From positions 144,409 to 208,408 of the forward strand of contig MU856855.1 in NCBI GenBank assembly GCA_033296705.1: a DNA stretch of 64,000 nt, read 5' to 3'. Below are positions 31,748-43,869 of the stretch, piece after piece (within the stretch, counting starts at the first letter, position 1; the number at the start of each line of letters is the position of its first letter). The translations under genes and the position numbers were made by a program. This DNA is from Chaetomidium leptoderma. Its lineage: Eukaryota > Ascomycota > Sordariomycetes > Sordariales > Chaetomiaceae. The notes below the pieces were generated by a model, which saw only the letters and a program-made list of their open reading frames with translations, did no database searches and was not told where the DNA came from.

Positions 31748-33837
31748 ATGGCCTTCAACTTCAACTGGTCGCCTCTGACGGCCGACGCGGGCTTCTACAA
31801 GCGCGCCCGCGATCTCCTGACGACGGCCCTGAATAAGTCGCCCAAACCGCCCATCATCGTCGATGACATTATCGTCACCGAGTTCAACCTCGGCTCCGTG
31901 CCGCCCGACCTAGAGATCCTCGAGATCGGCGATCTGGCCGAGGACCGCTTCAGAGGGATTTTCAAGATGTGCTATTCAGGGGACGCCTTCTTGACGCTCA
32001 AGACAAGAGTACAGGTAGGCGGATACTTTCCTGAGCTTCAATCGCGCGATCGGATAGACCGGTGGACATACCGTGGGCATCTTGAACAAAGAGCACACGC
32101 ACCTACGCCATGTTTTGGAGTTTTCCTTTCGTTGTCCATCCCCCTCCAAGCTAGGAGTCATAGCTGGGTCTACGCAGATTGCGAACCAGAGCAAGGAGCA
32201 CAGCTCAGGTTGTCGCTCCTCTGGCAGCATTCGTGGCAAGCGCCTCTCACTTCGCCCCAAGCTTCGGAATCCAGCCCTTCAGGATCAGACGGTCTGCTGG
32301 AGTTACTTCCCCTTGCCCCTGCGGGTTTCTGGAAGCAAGGAAGCTTGGAAAACTCCACGGGATGCTTGGCGCATTGATGCACAAATTATCGCGGATTACC
32401 GGACAGGGGTTCGCGGTCGCGCCCGCATGAACCCGCGGTAGACCTGATGAGAGTATAACAAGGCTAATATATCAACACCTGCAGGCAAACCCTCTCAACA
32501 CATACCTGTCAGCCAAGCCAGGCTTCACATCTCCACAGCCGTTGGCGGCGGCATCAAGCCTCACAATACCCCTGCAGATCACGTTATCTGAGATAAAGCT
32601 GTCGGCCTTCATCATCTTGGTCTTCTCCAAGCAAAAGGGGCTGACGATAGTATTCCGCAATGACCCCCTCGAGTCTCTCAAGGTCTCGTCGACCTTTGAC
32701 TCGATACAATTTGTCCGAGATTACCTCCAGAGGACAATCGAGGGCAAGTTGCGCGACTTGATGATGGACGAGCTGCCGGCCATCATCCACCGTCTTTCCC
32801 TCCAGTTATGGTGCCCGGATCAGATGGTCAAAGACGACGATGAGCCCAAAGAGGCCGATGAGCACGGCGTGAACCCGCTAGCCACGCCACCATTGGACGC
32901 TGTGGATCTGCATGGCCATCTCCTCGATCCCGCTGCCATCTCAGAGCTGTCCCTCGATGGAGGGCCAGAAGCGCAATTACTGTTCTCGCAGAACACCCTC
33001 CTGCGGCTGTCCAACATGACAAATTCTCAGGTGACTTCATCATTAGAAACCTCTGAGCCCACGGACGTCTTGTTCAGGGCCTGGGCGGGGCCAGATAAAG
33101 TTGACGCAACAAACACGCCTCCGTTGTCAACGCCGAATCTTGCCAGGTCATCGTCCTACACAAGTACCCACACCTACGCCTTCTCGGACAGCGGGAGCCA
33201 AGACCACGGCTCCCTTCCGTCGCGGCCTTCTATGGTCCACCTCAACTCCGCCACCGCCGGGTTATCGCTGGGCTCGGGCCGACACAGCAAGGCCGGCCGG
33301 AAGAAGAAGACACGCGTCGTTAACCTGCGCCGCCAGGCCCAAACCGAAGTCAACAGCGAGCAGGAAGACGAGACCTCCGAGACGGCGTCCACCGGGACTC
33401 CCATGTCGGAGCCTGTTATGCCTCATCCGATTCTGGAGATGCCAGAGGACGAGTTTTTGTCAAACAAGGTGCGGTTCGGTCGATTGCCGGACTTCCAGCA
33501 GCAGCCTCGGAGACCCTCGTTCAGGGAACCTACCAAGGCCGCCGATCCCACGATCCCCTCAGTTGAGATCAGTAGTACCGCTGCCGCCACACAACCGCCC
33601 AACCAGCCGTCCGAGAAGAAGGGCGGTAGGACTCCCGAACTTGTTCCTGCCGAAACCAAAAGGGACTGGAGGCGGTCACGACCCTCGTCGGACACGTCGT
33701 CCGTCATTTTGGAGCAGGCCTGGATCATGAAGATGGCGGGCGAGATTGCCCGTCGGGTGTACGACGAAAAGAACCGAAATCCGTTTTTCCTGGACGACCA
33801 GGACGACGCACCTCCGCCCGCGTACGAGGCGAGGTGA
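31748..33837 (+). CDS. mdm34: ERMES complex subunit Mdm34
   Basis: Exons join(31748..32014, 32485..33837) give 539 residues. The start MAFNFNWSPLTADAGFYKRA and KPPIIVDDIIVTEFNLGSVP are diagnostic of Mdm34. The SMP lipid-binding domain covers residues 1 to about 195, with PLQITLSEIKLSAFIILVFS and DYLQRTIEGKLRDLMMDELP in its second half. Mdm34 sits in the mitochondrial outer membrane and with Mmm1, Mdm12 and Mdm10 tethers mitochondria to the ER for phospholipid transfer. The remainder is Ser/Thr-rich and disordered, with a basic patch GRKKKTRVVNLRRQ. The intron (470 bp) is about eight times longer than the others here, although its position after LKTRVQ and both splice sites (GTAGGC, CTGCAG) look normal. 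Confidence 0.95.
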
Positions 33838-34642
33838 TTACTATCATTCACTGAATCCTTTGTTTTCTTGTCTTCTCCTTTGTCCACCTCCTTTTTTGCG
33901 TTGGTTTTTATTTTTTGGGCGGATTGTATCTCTTGGCGTTTCGCGCGACCTGACATGCTACATTAATGTCTAACTGGTTGGTTGCTGGGAGTTCGGAGTA
34001 TGGCGGGCCGACAAAAAAATGGGAAAAGGGGATTTAAAATTGTTTTTGGGGCTGTGGAAGATATCCGGGGATAGACGGAAGGGCAAGGTCGGTTCCTGCC
34101 ATACAGGGAGCAGTTGGGCATGCGATACCAAGGGGGCAATCCGCGGTTGATCAACAACCTTTTACTGGCTGTATACTTTTTCTTTGTCTTTGTGGCTTTG
34201 GGCCGCGGCAGTTGCTGCGACCGGCAACAACTGTATACCATTGTGGGATAAGTAGTGTGCAAGGAAAACTGGGCTTGCGAGGAGGAGGACATTTGGCTCG
34301 GCGAGGAAGTCCCTGCTGGGATAGCTGGTCTATGGACGGGAACTTCTTGACAACTCCCATCTCTAAGAATCAATCAGAGTATATCTCAACCGTTGTGTTC
34401 CTGTCGTGCTTGGTCTCTGCTGAACCTTTTGCCTCACTCGCTGGAAACCGCACTGAAGTCGTGTACTTTTCCTACATGATCCCAATCCAACAACCACCGC
34501 CCATAACGCCCATACGCCTCCTCCATGCCGACCGAGTTGGTATCGCAAATGACAAAATCTACAACGCGCGCCGCCGGATAGCTGACCTGATCTGAGCTGA
34601 GCTAATAAGGTAGCTCGGTCAAATCCCGCCCTCGCATTGCTA
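33838..34642. other. Intergenic, converging 3' ends of MDM34 and YAF9
   Basis: 805 bp. T-rich sequence follows the MDM34 stop. Open frames on both strands lack any recognisable feature. Confidence 0.5.
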
Positions 34643-35564
34643 CTACCCCTTCCCCGCATCCGCCCTGAGCTCCTTCAACCTATCCTCCTTGCTCGCCACC
34701 TCCTCCTTGGTCTTGTTCATCAGCTCATTCACCTTGACCAGCGCCTCCTGCAGCTTCTTGATCTCGACCTGCTCCGTCTCCCTACTGAACGGCTGGCCGG
34801 GGCGGTTCGCCAGTGGGATCATAGCGCTCCGGTCCAACACCCCGCCCTCGGACCGTTTTCCGTGGGTATCTTTTTCTTTACTCTTGCCCCCTCCTCCTCC
34901 TCCTCCTCCTCCTCCTCCTCCACCACTTTTTGAGCCTGACGATTTATGACTGCCCGATGATGACGGGAGCATGGCGCCCGACGTGAGGATCTCGTAAAAG
35001 GGCTCGTAGGGCTCGTTGAAGAGCTGCTCTTCGTACGCCCAGGAAATGACCTGCTCGCCGTTGAGGCGCATCGCTTCCTTCTCCTCGTCGGTGCGGCCGT
35101 AGGGGTGCAGGCGGAGGTGGTGGTAGAGGGTTTGGGGCTTCTCGGAGGACTCGGGCACGTAGTAGAGCTTGATGGCGATTTCGAACTCGCCCCAGCCTGT
35201 TTCTTGGAGGATGAAGGGTTTGCCTTTTTCGCCTTCCATCACTGTGTGTGTTGTTTTGCCGCCGGCGGCAGAGGTTAGGTTTTTTTTGTTTTGTGGGTGG
35301 GTTTGTTGGGGATAAAGGGGGGGACGGACTTCGGACGTGGTTGGGGATGGACTCGTGGAGTTTGAATTGCACCCGGCGCAGCCAGTAGGTGATGTCGACA
35401 TCGTCGATGCCCTTGACGAAGACGGTCCAGGAATGGGTGTGGTCTTCGGGGACGCCGGGGGGTTTGGGGTTGGTCTTGTCGTCGAATGGCTTGGCCGTGG
35501 TGCCGTAGACGAAGGGGCGGTATATCTGCACGCCTTTGACGCGCTTGCCTGTTGGCGGCGCCAT
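34643..35564 (-). CDS. yaf9: YEATS-domain protein Yaf9 (NuA4 and SWR1 complexes)
   Basis: Exons complement(34643..35241, 35330..35564) give 277 residues. The YEATS domain begins VKGVQIYRPFVYGTTA, continues DHTHSWTVFVKGIDDVD and YWLRRVQFKLHESIPNHV, and after the intron ILQETGWGEFEIAIKLYYV and LYHHLRLHPYG. HTHSW and GWGEF provide the aromatic acyl-lysine pocket of the family. Yaf9 is shared by the NuA4 acetyltransferase and the SWR1 H2A.Z-loading complex. The C-terminal helix EQVEIKKLQEALVKVNELMN is the coiled coil used for complex assembly. A 13-residue Gly run (a GGA-type microsatellite, about 34891-34925) separates the two. The donor GTCCGT is non-standard but is the only GT that preserves the frame. 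Confidence 0.93.
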
Positions 35565-36001
35565 GGTGACGGCGGCGAGGCTGAGAGGGTTGAGCACAAA
35601 AACGCAACCTTAGTCGCGTGAATCGAGACGCAAGTTGCAGCGGGATGCAAGTTCAGCGGGTCAGCCTTGATTGTGGGGCTGTTTTTTTCGCTTCAAGTCT
35701 CGCTGGGATCCGCTGAGCAGGTCTGTGCAGCCCCTGTAATTTTGACCCTGGTCGCTAAATACTGATCGAAGCTCTCCCAAGCTTCCCCGGAAGCTTCCGA
35801 AGGAGAAGTCGACTCCCGTCATCGATTCTGAGCTGCTGTGGTGTTTCTAGTCAGGAGCAGATGTTCGAAGTCGTCATAGTTCCCATTTTACCAATTGACA
35901 GTCCATCGATCGATTAAACAACCCGGAACGCCTGATATACTCATCAGAGGGTTCACGCGCCTCACTGAGCTCATAAGCTCTCACACACAACTACCTACAC
36001 A
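35565..36001. promoter_or_regulatory. Divergent promoter between YAF9 and COQ11
   Basis: 437 bp between opposed start codons. It contains a GGAAGCTTCC-type palindromic stretch around 35780-35800. No TATA box can be assigned with confidence. Confidence 0.45.
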
Positions 36002-36960
36002 ATGTCGGCGACAAAAAGGATAGTCGTCTTTGGAGGCAACGGCTTCCTAGGCTCACGGATCTGCCGAGCCGCAGTAGCCCGCAACTGGGACGTCACATCC
36101 GTCAGGTAACCAACCATCCCTCACCTCTCCCTAAAACCCAGACACACACTCATATATATATCTAACCTCCCCCTTTTAGTCGCTCCGGCACCCCCCACTG
36201 GTCCAGCATCACCTCCTCCCCCACCCCCCCGTCCTGGTCGCACAAAGTCACCTGGTCGCGCGGCGACATCTTCCACCCGCCGCAGTGGACCGCCCTCCTC
36301 CACAAGGCCGACTACGTCGTCCACAGCCTCGGCATCCTCCTCGAAGCCGATTACAAGGGCGTCCTCTCGGGCCGCCAGTCGCCCCTCTCCGGTCTGGCCA
36401 AGGCCTTCAACCCGGCCAAGGGCGCCCACTCGCGCAACCCGCTCGAGCGCGTGCGCGACGAGGAGCCCGGCATCGAGGCAGCGCCTCCTACCTCGCCCGC
36501 GCAGTTGACGTATGAGATGATGAATCGGGATAGTACCATCTTGCTGGCCAAGGAGGCGGCGAGGGAAGGGGTGAAGGCGTTTGGATTCGTTTCGGCGGCT
36601 GGGGGCGCGCCGGTGCTGCCGGGGCGGTATCTGAGTACGAAGCGGGAGGCGGAGGCGGTGGTGGCGAGGGAGTTTCCCGAGATGAGGGGGGTGTTTTTTC
36701 GGCCGCCGTTTATGTATGACCGGTCGAGGACGGTTACGATGGGGATGGCGGCTATGGTGACCGCGGGGTCGGTGTTTAATGGCTTGACGGGGGGTGTGCT
36801 GGGCGGGTTTCTTGGGGCGGCGGGGACGAAGCCGCTCAAGGCGGACGCCGTGGCGGATGCCGTGGTGGAGGCGCTCGCGGATGAGAGTGTCAAGGGGCCG
36901 GTGGAGGTGCCGCAGTTGGAGGAGTTGGCGAGCAGGGCGTGGAGGAAGACAATGCTCTGA
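36002..36960 (+). CDS. coq11: Mitochondrial NAD(P)-binding SDR-like protein, Coq11 family
   Basis: Exons join(36002..36105, 36180..36960) give 294 residues. The N-terminus RIVVFGGNGFLGSRICRAAV is a GxxGxxG dinucleotide-binding loop of an extended/atypical SDR, and SRSG follows in the next strand. Further family segments are ADYVVHSLGILLE, LTYEMMNRDSTILLAKEA, FGFVSAAGG and YLSTKREAEAVVAREFP (the Y..K pair), then FFRPPFMYD. This matches yeast Coq11 (YLR290C) and the related NDUFA9-like proteins, which associate with the coenzyme Q synthome in mitochondria. The biochemical reaction is unproven. The N-terminus lacks a strong cleavable presequence, as is common in the family. Confidence 0.87.
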
Positions 36961-37099
36961 GGTCAGGCAGAGAGAGAACATGTATTATCACTGTGTCACC
37001 TCCATGTGTAATTGTAGATTGTACAACATCAAATACCCAACCCAAACTCCATTCGCTGACTATGATGAACAAACAATCCATAAATGTGTAATCCCCACA

Positions 37100-38047
37100 C
37101 TAAACCATGGTCCCCCGCTCGAAGCTCTCCCGGATCTCGGCGGTATACTTGTTGTAGAAGCGGGCCAGCTTCTGGTTGAACTGCTTGTTCTTCTCGTTGA
37201 TGTACGTGACATCGCCGCCGTCCTCGCCGTTCCTGGCCATCCGCTCTCTCCTCCTCTTGAGCGACGCCTCCTCGGCCTTGTGCAGGTCCGCCACGAGGCG
37301 ATCCACGGCCGCCTTCTCGGGCTTGTGTTGGGCAAACGCCGTCGAGTCGGCCGTGCTGAAGAAGGTCCCGTCCTTGTCGACAGCGATCATCTCCCCGTCG
37401 TCGGTCTCGACAATGTCCAGCGTGCCGGCGGCAGCGGCCTTCTCGATGGCGGCCATCTTCTCGCGCGTGTAGCGCTCCAGGTCGGGATTGCCCATGTTGC
37501 GCAGCTGGCGCTTGTACGCCTTCTCACTCTCGCGCGCGTAGTCCTTGAAAGCCGTGTCGTCGCGGTGGGCATCTCTCTTGCGCACCCGCTTGTCCCAGCG
37601 CTCGCTCTCCTCCACGGTCCAGTCCCACGCGCGCTTGCGCTCAAAGTCCTCGCCGGCCTCCTCGGTATCGGCTTTGAGCAGTTTGTGCGAGACAATCGCG
37701 TGCTTGCGGTTGAGTGCTGTGAGCTGGGTCGGGTCGGTGGCTAATCGCTGCGTCTCCTTGGTTGCCTCTTTCAGGTTCTGGTCCGACGAGGCCTTGGCGC
37801 GGGCCTGGAGAGCGCGGAACCGGGCGAGGCGGTCTTGGGCGGATATGGCTGGAATGGGCGCCGCCGCAGGTGTGTCGGAGGATGATGGTTCTTCTGTTGT
37901 TGCTGGCGGTGGTGATGGTTCCTTTTCGGCTGGCTGTTCGGCGGCGGGCTCATCGGAGGGCGCCGTTGTTTCCTGCTCGACTTGATTCTCTGGCACAGCT
38001 TGCGCGGCCTTTGTGTGCCTCGTCTTCCTTTTTTTTGCGGGAGGCAT
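37100..38047 (-). CDS. syf2: Pre-mRNA splicing factor Syf2
   Basis: A single exon encodes 315 residues. The N-terminus is basic (MPPAKKRKTRHTK) followed by a Pro/Glu/Ala-rich disordered stretch. The SYF2 domain begins at RLARFRALQARAKASSDQNL and includes KRAWDWTVEESERWDKR, a KAYKRQLRNMGNPDLERY segment, and the C-terminal EKAAVDRLVADLHKAEE followed by VTYINEKNKQFNQKLARFY. Syf2 is a Prp19/NTC-associated protein present in activated spliceosomes. It is one of the few intronless long genes here. Divergent from TTI1. Confidence 0.95.
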   Translation of the reverse strand: MPPAKKRKTRHTKAAQAVPENQVEQETTAPSDEPAAEQPAEKEPSPPPATTEEPSSSDTPAAAPIPAISAQDRLARFRALQARAKASSDQNLKEATKETQRLATDPTQLTALNRKHAIVSHKLLKADTEEAGEDFERKRAWDWTVEESERWDKRVRKRDAHRDDTAFKDYARESEKAYKRQLRNMGNPDLERYTREKMAAIEKAAAAGTLDIVETDDGEMIAVDKDGTFFSTADSTAFAQHKPEKAAVDRLVADLHKAEEASLKRRRERMARNGEDGGDVTYINEKNKQFNQKLARFYNKYTAEIRESFERGTMV

Positions 38048-38639
38048 TGTGGGTTCGGGTTTGCGATGCAGAGACTGGGGATCCGGGTGGTGTTGTTGGT
38101 GGGTTAAAGTTTAGAGATGGACGCGGGAACAGTACAGAATACAGTGGAGGGCGTTTGAGACCGGCCGAAGAGTGCCACCCTAAATAGGTTAGAGGGGTAT
38201 TAGGTTAGGAATATGAAATGACCAAAGAAGACCATCATCAGCTTACAGATCAAAGGCCAACACAACAGTCGCTGCAGGCTAAATATGTCTAACCAAAAGG
38301 AAGTTAATTTTTCATTTCATTTCGTTGAGAGTCAAGGGTACATACCTCGCTATTACTCGCGCATGTGTCGTGATGGAGATTTGAATACTTTCCACGCTAG
38401 CTTAATGCGGTAAGAGCATGATCTGAAGTTTAAACTTACAGTCACGACTTGAACTGAACCTGGAAGTGAACTTACAAAAACGTTATTTACCTTACGCAAG
38501 TACAGATTACGAGATACGGCCTGGCTCAGGCAACCAGCACCGCGAACAAACCATCAAGTTGCTTGGTCCCCTTTTTACTGTGTAGAAGCAGAAAAAGAAG
38601 TCGATTTTTTTGTACATTCCATAATGTGCCTTCAACACC
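38048..38639. promoter_or_regulatory. Divergent promoter between SYF2 and TTI1
   Basis: 592 bp, relatively AT-rich. Short ATACAG and ATTACG units recall the heptamer repeats elsewhere. No gene seen. Confidence 0.45.
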
Positions 38640-41600
38640 ATGGCGACAGTTGCTCCCTCTGCTCAGCGCACTGAGTTCTTTCAGCAGGTGCGCGGTCGCT
38701 TGAAGTTGGCTAACTTGGCTTCGGCGTCGTTCTTTTGCTAATAGACGCCTTCCACTGCAGCTGAAGCGGGTATGCGTTCCTCTCAGCCAGCTTGCCATCG
38801 GCCCAAAAGACAGGCTTGTCGACGCGAAGGAGGTCCTCACGTTGCTCGAATTGCTCATTGGCCTTTGGACTGCTCAAACACGCAACGATGCCGCCATCCT
38901 GGACGACAAACTCGCCGACTATGTCTTCTTTCCGCTCTCCCACCTCCTCCGGGACCGGGACCGCTATCCCATGCGAGTCACCGAAACCATCATCCGCCTG
39001 CTCCGCGAGCTCATTCGTCATGGCTGGAAGGCCAGGGCGTCGCCCCAACTCTTCCGGGAACTGCTGGCCTTTCTCTCGTTCATCATCGGCCCCGTCCTCG
39101 GCCAGCCAAAGCGAGACATGCCCGAGGAAACTATCATCGAGTGTTTCCGCACCCTCACCGCTCTAGTGAGCGTTGCGCAACCGTCCCACTTTGCAGCATT
39201 GGTGAATCCATCGCCTGGAGGCAGTACAATACCAGCCCTCGGCCATATATCAGTCATACTAGACGGTATCACCGACGGAGTAGTCGCTTCAATCCAGCTC
39301 GAGGCGGTGGAATGTCTACGGGCCGTTCTCACCACCATCAAGGATAACACTGTCCTGGCCCAATTCTTGCCCGGCACAGTCTCGGCCCTAACAAAAGTCC
39401 TCGCTCCGCCACAGGCGAATCATACCCAAAAGAGGGTATTGTTGGCCTGTTTGGAGGTCCTCCGGTTGGCTCTCATCAACGTTCTTGGGGACATCAAAGT
39501 CAGGGGAATTATCAAGGAGCTGGCCAATTCGAAACAAACGGAAACCGAAACTGCGAGCACGCTATCAGATCCAGGGTTCCCAGGCAAGCTGACGCCCTCT
39601 TGGTTAAAGGCAACTGCGGCCCAAGTTAAGATCGCCTTGTCAGCGATTCTTAGGTTGCGGGCACATGAATCTGAAGACGTACAATCCGGTCTTCATAAGT
39701 TTTGCGTCAGCCTTCTCGATGAGTGTCACTCGTCGCTTGCCGACTGCCAGTCCATCTTGGTGGAAAGCGCTATGGTGCTGGAAGAAGAAGAAGACGCCAC
39801 CCGATCACGCCTTCAGACCAGTCTTCAAGATCTCGTTGGCGTCTATCCGGAACTCGGGGATAGCATCAAGTCAACGCTGTACAATTGGATCACCAGTCTC
39901 CCCCGAGTCATGCAATCCAGCGATGAACGGGTAAAGCAACTCGCAACCAGGAGTATTCTCAGGGGTAGCAAGCTGGCCGCGGCCATGCGGATGGACTCGT
40001 CGACTTTGGACGACGCTCTCGGCGATTCGCTCAGGGACAGCATCATCACTCTCATCAAGGGTTCGAAGCCGTCCAGGATTGTGGATGATGTCGAAGCAGA
40101 TATCTCGGCGAACGCAGACTTAGTGAAGTCAGGAATGGACCTGGCAACATACAGTCCGGTACTGCTTAACTCGGAAGGCCAGAAGACAACAAGGAGCGAA
40201 ATCAGCGCCTTGATCTGCGGCATCGGCTCCTCGGCCCAGCAAATCAAGCTGGCAACCTCGATGTTGGGCCATGTCCGGGACTCTGGAGGTGTAGACCAGA
40301 TCGCTTCGTTTTGGCTCGCATTTGAACTCCTAAAGTCAACCTATGCACAATCCTCCGACTTGGACGACCTATTGGACTTTTCCTCGCTTGGGGAGTCAAG
40401 ACACCAAGAAGAAGCATTCCGGGAACTCTACGACTTTTCGGCATCGGTGTTGTCCGCGCACTCGGACTCCATCGAAGAGGACTGGCGGCTGGAAGCCATC
40501 GCACTAGAGGTGGCGGCGTTTGCTGCCTCCCGCTTGAAAGTCGACTTCCGCCCGGAACTGATCGATGTGCTCTACCCGGTCACGACGTTTCTCGGCTCTC
40601 CAATCCCGCAGTTGCGCACACACACCATCACAACACTGAACATCATTGCGGCCTCTTGCGGCTACGGGAGCGTCTCCGATCTCATCGTTGACAACGCGGA
40701 CTACATGGTCAACTCCATATCGCTGCGGCTAAACACGTTCGATATCTCCCCGGCATCGACCAAGGTGCTCACCATGGTGATCCGCCTGACCGGCCCGAGG
40801 CTAATCCCCTTTCTGGACGACGTCGTGGCGGCAATATTCGCCGCCCTCGACAACTACCACGGCTATCCCGTCTTTGTGGAGAGCCTGTTTTCTGTCTTAT
40901 CAGAGGTGGTAACACAGGGTGTCAAGTCGGACATGCTCCTTCTCGAAGACGCCCCCTCCAAAACTATCGACCACCGCAAGAAGCGGCCCGAACCCCCCAG
41001 CATCCCAGACATCCTCCAAACCCTCTCGACCCGTCTCGACCGAGCCGCACGCTCAGCAGCAAGCGAAACCACCCTCCCCACCCACCCCCACCCCAAGAAA
41101 CCCTGGGGCCCCCCCAAAAAAGACCAAGCCACCTCCCTCCTCGACAAACTCACCAACCCCTCCGAAGAAGAAGAAGAAGAAGAAGAACCCCAACCCCCCA
41201 CCGAAATAACCGAGAAAAAAACACCCACCTACACCCTCCTAACCCGCGTCCTCGCCCTAACCCAGCACCACCTCACCTCCCCAACCCCAACCCTCCGCAA
41301 AGCCCTCCTCGATCTCATCACCACCGTCGCGCCGGCCCTGGCGCCCGACGAGACGGCCTTTTTACCGCTCGTCCACGCCGTCTGGCCTGTCGTGCTGGCA
41401 AGGCTGCGCGATCCGGAGCCGTATGTTGCTGTTGCCGCTTGTGAGGCGCTGGCGGGGCTTTGTAGGGCGGCGGGGGATTTTTTGGGGGGGAGGTTTAAGA
41501 CTGAGTGGTGGGCTGCTGGGAATGGGGGGTTGGGGAGGTGGGTGAGGAGGGTTAAGTTGGAGGCTTCTTCCTCCTCCTCGCGGCCGCGGGGCAAGGGGGT

Positions 41601-42030
41601 GGGTGGGGTGGTTGGTCGGAAGGGTGGAGATGGAGATGGGGGGATATTGATTCCGGGTAGGGATGGGGTGGGGGGTGAGATGAGGGTTGGTGTTGGTCAG
41701 AGTTCTACAGCTACGTCGGGCGGCCCGTTGGGCAGGTTTGCGCAGGCGTCGCAGGTTTGGGAGGCGGCGTTGGGGTTGCTGACGGCCATTGTGGCGTGTG
41801 TGAGGGTCGAGGATGAGATGTTTGATGATATTTTGGGGTTGGTGGTCGACGTGTTGCCGCGGCATCCCGAGCTGAGGGAGGCGCTGGAGACGGTCAATGC
41901 TGATGCCGTCTGGCTGGCGCTGTACGAGAGGGGGGTGGTTCAGGGGGGGAGGGAGGCGCCGGTGGTGGAGGGGTTTGAGTTTCGGTTTGTGAAAGTAGAA
42001 AAGACGGGAGCTGTGCAGGTTGGGGTGTAG
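38640..42030 (+). CDS. tti1: Tti1, TTT complex subunit (Tel2-interacting protein 1)
   Basis: Exons join(38640..38687, 38761..42030) give 1105 residues. Exon 1 encodes only MATVAPSAQRTEFFQQ, and exon 2 begins LKRVCVPLSQLAIGP. The whole protein is built of helical HEAT-type repeats, for example EVLTLLELLIGLWTAQ, DYVFFPLSHLLRDRDRYPMR and TEYI-like VTETIIRLLRELIRHGW, with ELLAFLSFIIGP later. Tti1, Tel2 and Tti2 act with Hsp90 to mature PIKK kinases (TOR, ATM, ATR and others). The C-terminal part has HAVWPVVLARLRDPEPYVAV, a conserved HEAT unit of the family. Inserted low-complexity loops include a run of Glu near 41165-41187 and a Gly-rich segment near 41600-41680. Confidence 0.9.
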
Positions 42031-43869
42031 CCAGCACAGGTTGGTGGTTTCGTCGTACAGTCTTGCTTGATACATGACATTTTTGTGTTTCCGCAACACG
42101 CAGAGCGTTTAGTATTGCAACGTGTGTGTGTGATTCGGAGGTCATTTTTCGGGAAGCACCCGCAGAGTCTACGCTGGCAGCCGAATGTCCCGTTCCGTCT
42201 CAGCCTGTTGCCCGACGCAAGTCATACGTGTACCCAACTGTGATGACGATTGATATGAACTTGAATTGGTGTGATCAAGAGCTCTTACGTTGACCGCGCA
42301 TGAAGTGCTAGCGAGATGGTCCGGTAAGCGGTTGTGTGGGCATAACCCGTCCAGTATTTTCATCATTTTTAGTAGTACATACACGAAGAGACAAAGTCCA
42401 AAGTAAGCCGGACGTCTGTTTTGAGCGGCTGCAGAGCGAGACTAGTGCGGTACCTTTCCAGGTTCTCGACCATCACATGGCTTCTAGAACGAGATGATCG
42501 GCTTCCTCGGTGGTGGTGGCAGCGGCTAATCCAATCGGATTGCTGGTTGGATGCCGGGGAGCATAGGAGGAGGTAACACAGGAGGTGATGGAACATGCCG
42601 TGCTCGGCCGTTACTTGTTGGCCCGCTCCCGAAACTGTGAGAGTGATGAGTGTGGTGATGGCCTCACCTAGGCCCTAGACGCCCGTGGAACACGCCACAA
42701 CGGGCACGCTAAACAAAAGAGTTTAGCGCCATCGAACCCCCCTGTGGTCACTGGTCCGACTTGGCAGAAGCTTGTCTCCACCGTTCACCATTCACCATCT
42801 CCCCTCTCACATGCTTCTGAATTTGCATCACCAACAGTAGCATTGTCGACACGGTTCCTGCCCACAGACTCCGATCAGGGGACGGAGACGGAGAGTTCCA
42901 TCCAAGGAGAGCGCATATCCATGGATCAGGGACGGGCCACGGCACCTGCCCTATTCGTGCCTTGTTATGCCTTGACGGCTGCCGAGGAGAGGAGCATTTC
43001 GAGAAAAATGTCCGATGGAAGCGATAGTTATTGCTTTCTTGGCAACATTAAGCAGGGCCGAATCGAGGGACCAACGGCGTGTGGGCCATAACTGCCAGTC
43101 TCGCATCCAACCGTCCCATTTCTGTCATCTCGTTAGAGGGGGGGGTCTAGGCCCATCGACCCATTAAGCCGACGCCGCGGTATACCTATTGGCCAATCAG
43201 CAACCACCCGGATAACAACAGTCGAGGTATAAGGCTTGTTGTCTCCAAGTCCACCAGGGAATTATCTAGGTATCGATCTCAGTATCGATGGACTTGTATC
43301 AGTAGGTAGGGAGATTGGTGACAGCAAGCATGGGGGAGACTTTGTCCCTTCAAAAATGGAAAATACTTATTGGGCGTTCAAATTTGCGAGAGGAACTGAA
43401 CCCAGGCAGCCTTGACGCACAAGCCGAGGTTTCACAGGCTTGAGGCCCCCCTGTGTCTCCCATATGGCTGTATCCCCCGAACCGCTTTTTGGCCCCTTGC
43501 ACCCGGTCTGCCGTATGCAGTTGGTTCTGCCCGGGTTCACAGTGAGACCTTGGGTGCCCCAAAAATCCCACGTTGCCCTTGTTTTCCCGTTCGGGGAGCT
43601 GCACGGGTCGTTGGCGGTTGTTGCATGATTCTGATAGACAGGTTACCTCGAGCTGCCTCAGTCTGGCAGTGTGAGCCATGTACAGGTCATATCTGGGGCC
43701 GAAAACAAAATACCATAACATGCCATGCTCCTTTATCACCCCCCTCTTATGAGGAGGGTCCCCCTTTTCCTGCCCTCTTGCTAGATCTACCCTCGCTTTA
43801 TATCCTCTTCTCCTTTTCCTCGAGCGACAAGGCATCTTGACTAGTCTGTCTACCGCAGGCGAAGCAACG
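42031..43869. other. Intergenic, 1.8 kb upstream of the amino-acid permease
   Basis: No gene recognised. An ATCGAT-containing inverted pair lies around 43273-43290. A TTATAT box-like sequence lies at about 43798-43803, close to the permease start. Antisense open frames around 43.35-44.18 kb overlap the first permease exon and look non-coding. Confidence 0.45.
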
